DNA from: an uncultured Gemella sp.
Lineage (GTDB): Bacteria; Bacillota; Bacilli; Staphylococcales; Gemellaceae
Direction of reading: 5' to 3'
Assembly (NCBI RefSeq): GCF_900766305.1
Contig: NZ_CAAFUZ010000090.1
Coordinates: 1-15,839, forward strand
Length of the DNA stretch: 15,839 nucleotides
Shown: positions 15,110 through 15,839 of the stretch, in pieces
How the letters are laid out: every line of letters starts with the position of its first letter
How positions within the stretch are numbered: the first letter of the stretch is position 1
Notes under the pieces: generated by a model
The model's database searches: none
What the model was told of the DNA's origin: nothing
Seen by the model: the letters and a program-made list of their open reading frames with translations, nothing else
Translations under genes and position numbers: made by a program

Positions 15110-15383
15110 TGAAACAGTATTCTATCAGTATACTTATATAAGTCCAATAAAATGCTAAATTTTTAGTTTTAATCATCAATCTAATAATATTTTAATAGTT
15201 ACAAATGTAGACGGGGAATGTTAATGTATTTTAAATACTATTTTTCTATTTATGATAAATAAAATCCCAAATTCAATACTATATTAGCACTTCCCATTTA
15301 TAACTTCTCACTTAAATATTTTAATTCTTAATACAGATTTTTTCCTATGTATTCATTAAATCTTATAACGCTTACTCAGTTTA

Positions 15384-15412
15384 TTGACTTTTTTTATAGC
15401 CACAAGTATAAT
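15384..15412 (+). promoter_or_regulatory. Promoter of nfu
   Basis: TTGACT (15384-15389), a 17-base spacer and TATAAT (15407-15412): one mismatch to the vegetative consensus. Transcription would begin near 15419, just ahead of the ribosome binding site. Confidence 0.9.
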
Positions 15413-15436
15413 AACATATAGAAAGGTGGTTGTATT

Positions 15437-15691
15437 TTGAATAAAGAGTATTATGAAACTGTAGATAGAATAAAATTTGAATTAGAAAAAATACGCCCCA
15501 AGCTTATTATGGATGGCGGTAATATTGAATATATAAATTTCAAAGATGGCATACTAAAAGTTAGATTCCTTGGAGAATGTGCTAATTGCGAACTATCCCA
15601 TATTACATTAAAATACGCAATTGAAAAAAATTTAAAAGAAAAAATACCCGAAGTGAAAAAAGTATTACAGGTGAAAATGAGCGTCGTCTAG
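15437..15691 (+). CDS. nfu: NifU-like (Nfu) iron-sulfur scaffold protein
   Basis: This 84-residue protein consists only of the C-terminal NifU domain. The family pattern is clear: IRPKLIMDGGNIEYINF (19-35), KVRFLGECANCELS (41-54) with Cys48 and Cys51 in the CxxC motif, and TLKYAIEKNLKEKIPEVKKV (57-76). Two subunits hold a cluster between their CxxC pairs and pass it to target enzymes. The start is TTG, supported by AGGTGG seven bases upstream and by the family's usual beginning; no ATG fits better. It is a single-gene unit with its own strong promoter, divergent from the A-type/ndh pair. Its stop codon TAG lies in the loop/stem of its own terminator. Downstream, an ISL3-type insertion sequence begins 34 bases after the stop. 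Confidence 0.93.
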   Translation: MNKEYYETVDRIKFELEKIRPKLIMDGGNIEYINFKDGILKVRFLGECANCELSHITLKYAIEKNLKEKIPEVKKVLQVKMSVV

Positions 15692-15703
15692 ACGCTTTTT
15701 TTT
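15680..15703 (+). terminator. Rho-independent terminator overlapping the nfu stop
   Basis: AGCGTC (15680-15685) pairs with GACGCT (15691-15696) around GTCTA, followed by eight T's. The final codons and the stop (15689-15691) lie within the hairpin. Confidence 0.85.
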
Positions 15704-15724
15704 GTGTGTACAATTATTTATTTA

Positions 15725-15839
15725 GGCTCTTTGTCAAATTCGGGGCATGGAGAAAAACAGGAAATGAAATCTAGGCAGCATTTTGCTGCTTAGATTTTTT
15801 CTTGTTTTCTTTAAGCTTAATATTATTTTTATACTCAGA
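15725..15839. mobile_element. End of an ISL3-family insertion sequence (partial)
   Basis: GGCTCTTTGTCAAAT at 15725 matches the terminal inverted repeat of ISL3-family elements (GGCTCTTT..CAA). The eight bases outside it, TTTATTTA (15717-15724), fit the AT-rich 8-bp target duplication made by this family, but the other copy is outside the window. Inside, two minus-strand frames are open from the right edge: one stops at 15771-15773 (TAG, lysine-rich end ...KKKSKQQNAA), another at 15734-15736 (TGA). Either could be the end of the transposase; I recognise neither, so orientation and intactness are open. Insertion lies 21 bases beyond the nfu terminator and breaks no visible gene. Confidence 0.7.
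15769..15800 (+). terminator. Terminator-like hairpin inside the IS end
   Basis: ATCTAGGCAGCA (15769-15780) pairs with TGCTGCTTAGAT (15784-15795; one G-T) around TTT, followed by TTTTTCTT. On the plus strand it would stop transcription entering the element from outside. Insertion sequences often carry such shields. Confidence 0.75.

Larger units (their letters stand above)
14975..15436. other. Divergent intergenic region between A-type and nfu genes
   Basis: No coding region is visible. It contains a leftward promoter element near 15012-15040, a long AT-rich hairpin (15072-15109), and a rightward promoter at 15384-15412. The centre (about 15110-15380) is AT-rich with only very short open frames and no recognised RNA. 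Confidence 0.6.

Noticed and set aside
15734..15838. Minus-strand open frame running from the right edge into the IS terminal repeat
   Set aside because: Could be the transposase end, but it crosses a strong hairpin and the repeat itself, and the sequence is not recognisable; kept only as a remark under the IS entry.

Overview
The window comes from a very AT-rich, low-GC Gram-positive bacterium (Firmicutes). Strong AGGAGG-type ribosome binding sites, TTGACA/TATAAT-like promoters, an RNA polymerase epsilon subunit, RNase J, a class A sortase and the sdaAB-sdaAA-recG-plsX gene order all point there. The mixture of Staphylococcus-like and Streptococcus-like proteins makes Gemella or a close relative my best guess; that is inference. 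Almost all genes lie on the minus strand.

Reading the minus strand from right to left: (1) 14974-13325 is a two-gene unit, a diverged A-type (HesB/IscA-like) iron-sulfur protein with a cysteine-rich tail followed by a type II NADH dehydrogenase, closed by a perfect-stem terminator. Divergent to it, across a gene-free stretch of about 460 bases, is a small NifU-like (Nfu) scaffold at 15437-15691 (+) with its own near-consensus promoter. (2) 13251-4257 looks like one nine-gene operon with a good promoter at its head and a good terminator at its end: a GNAT-class V aminotransferase fusion, rpoY, rnjA, sdaAB, sdaAA, recG, a class A sortase, plsX and acpP. Nearly all junctions overlap or abut. (3) 4137-2731 is a single gene encoding a DedA membrane protein fused to a nicotinamidase-like cysteine hydrolase. 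(4) 2721-359 is a two-gene unit of an ATP-grasp ligase and an M50-type membrane metalloprotease, again closed by a terminator. (5) 1-358 has no recognisable gene but holds hairpins, an 18-bp palindrome and a catabolite-repression (cre)-like site. (6) From 15725 to the right edge lies the end of an ISL3-family insertion sequence.

The central operon joins RNA turnover (RNase J1, RpoY), serine deamination to pyruvate (SdaAB/SdaAA), fork rescue (RecG), surface-protein anchoring (sortase) and phospholipid/acyl-carrier functions (PlsX, ACP). Compared with the arrangement known in Bacillus and Staphylococcus, the fatty-acid repressor fapR between recG and plsX is absent and a sortase sits in its place, and fabD and fabG are absent between plsX and acpP. 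The iron-sulfur genes on the right could serve the [4Fe-4S] serine dehydratase and other enzymes, but that link is only inferred.

The most unusual features are the two domain fusions (DedA-cysteine hydrolase; GNAT-aminotransferase), the sortase in the fapR position, and the A-type protein that has lost its usual first cysteine while carrying five cysteines in its last ten residues. I saw no CRISPR array, tRNA, rRNA, prophage or obvious defence system.
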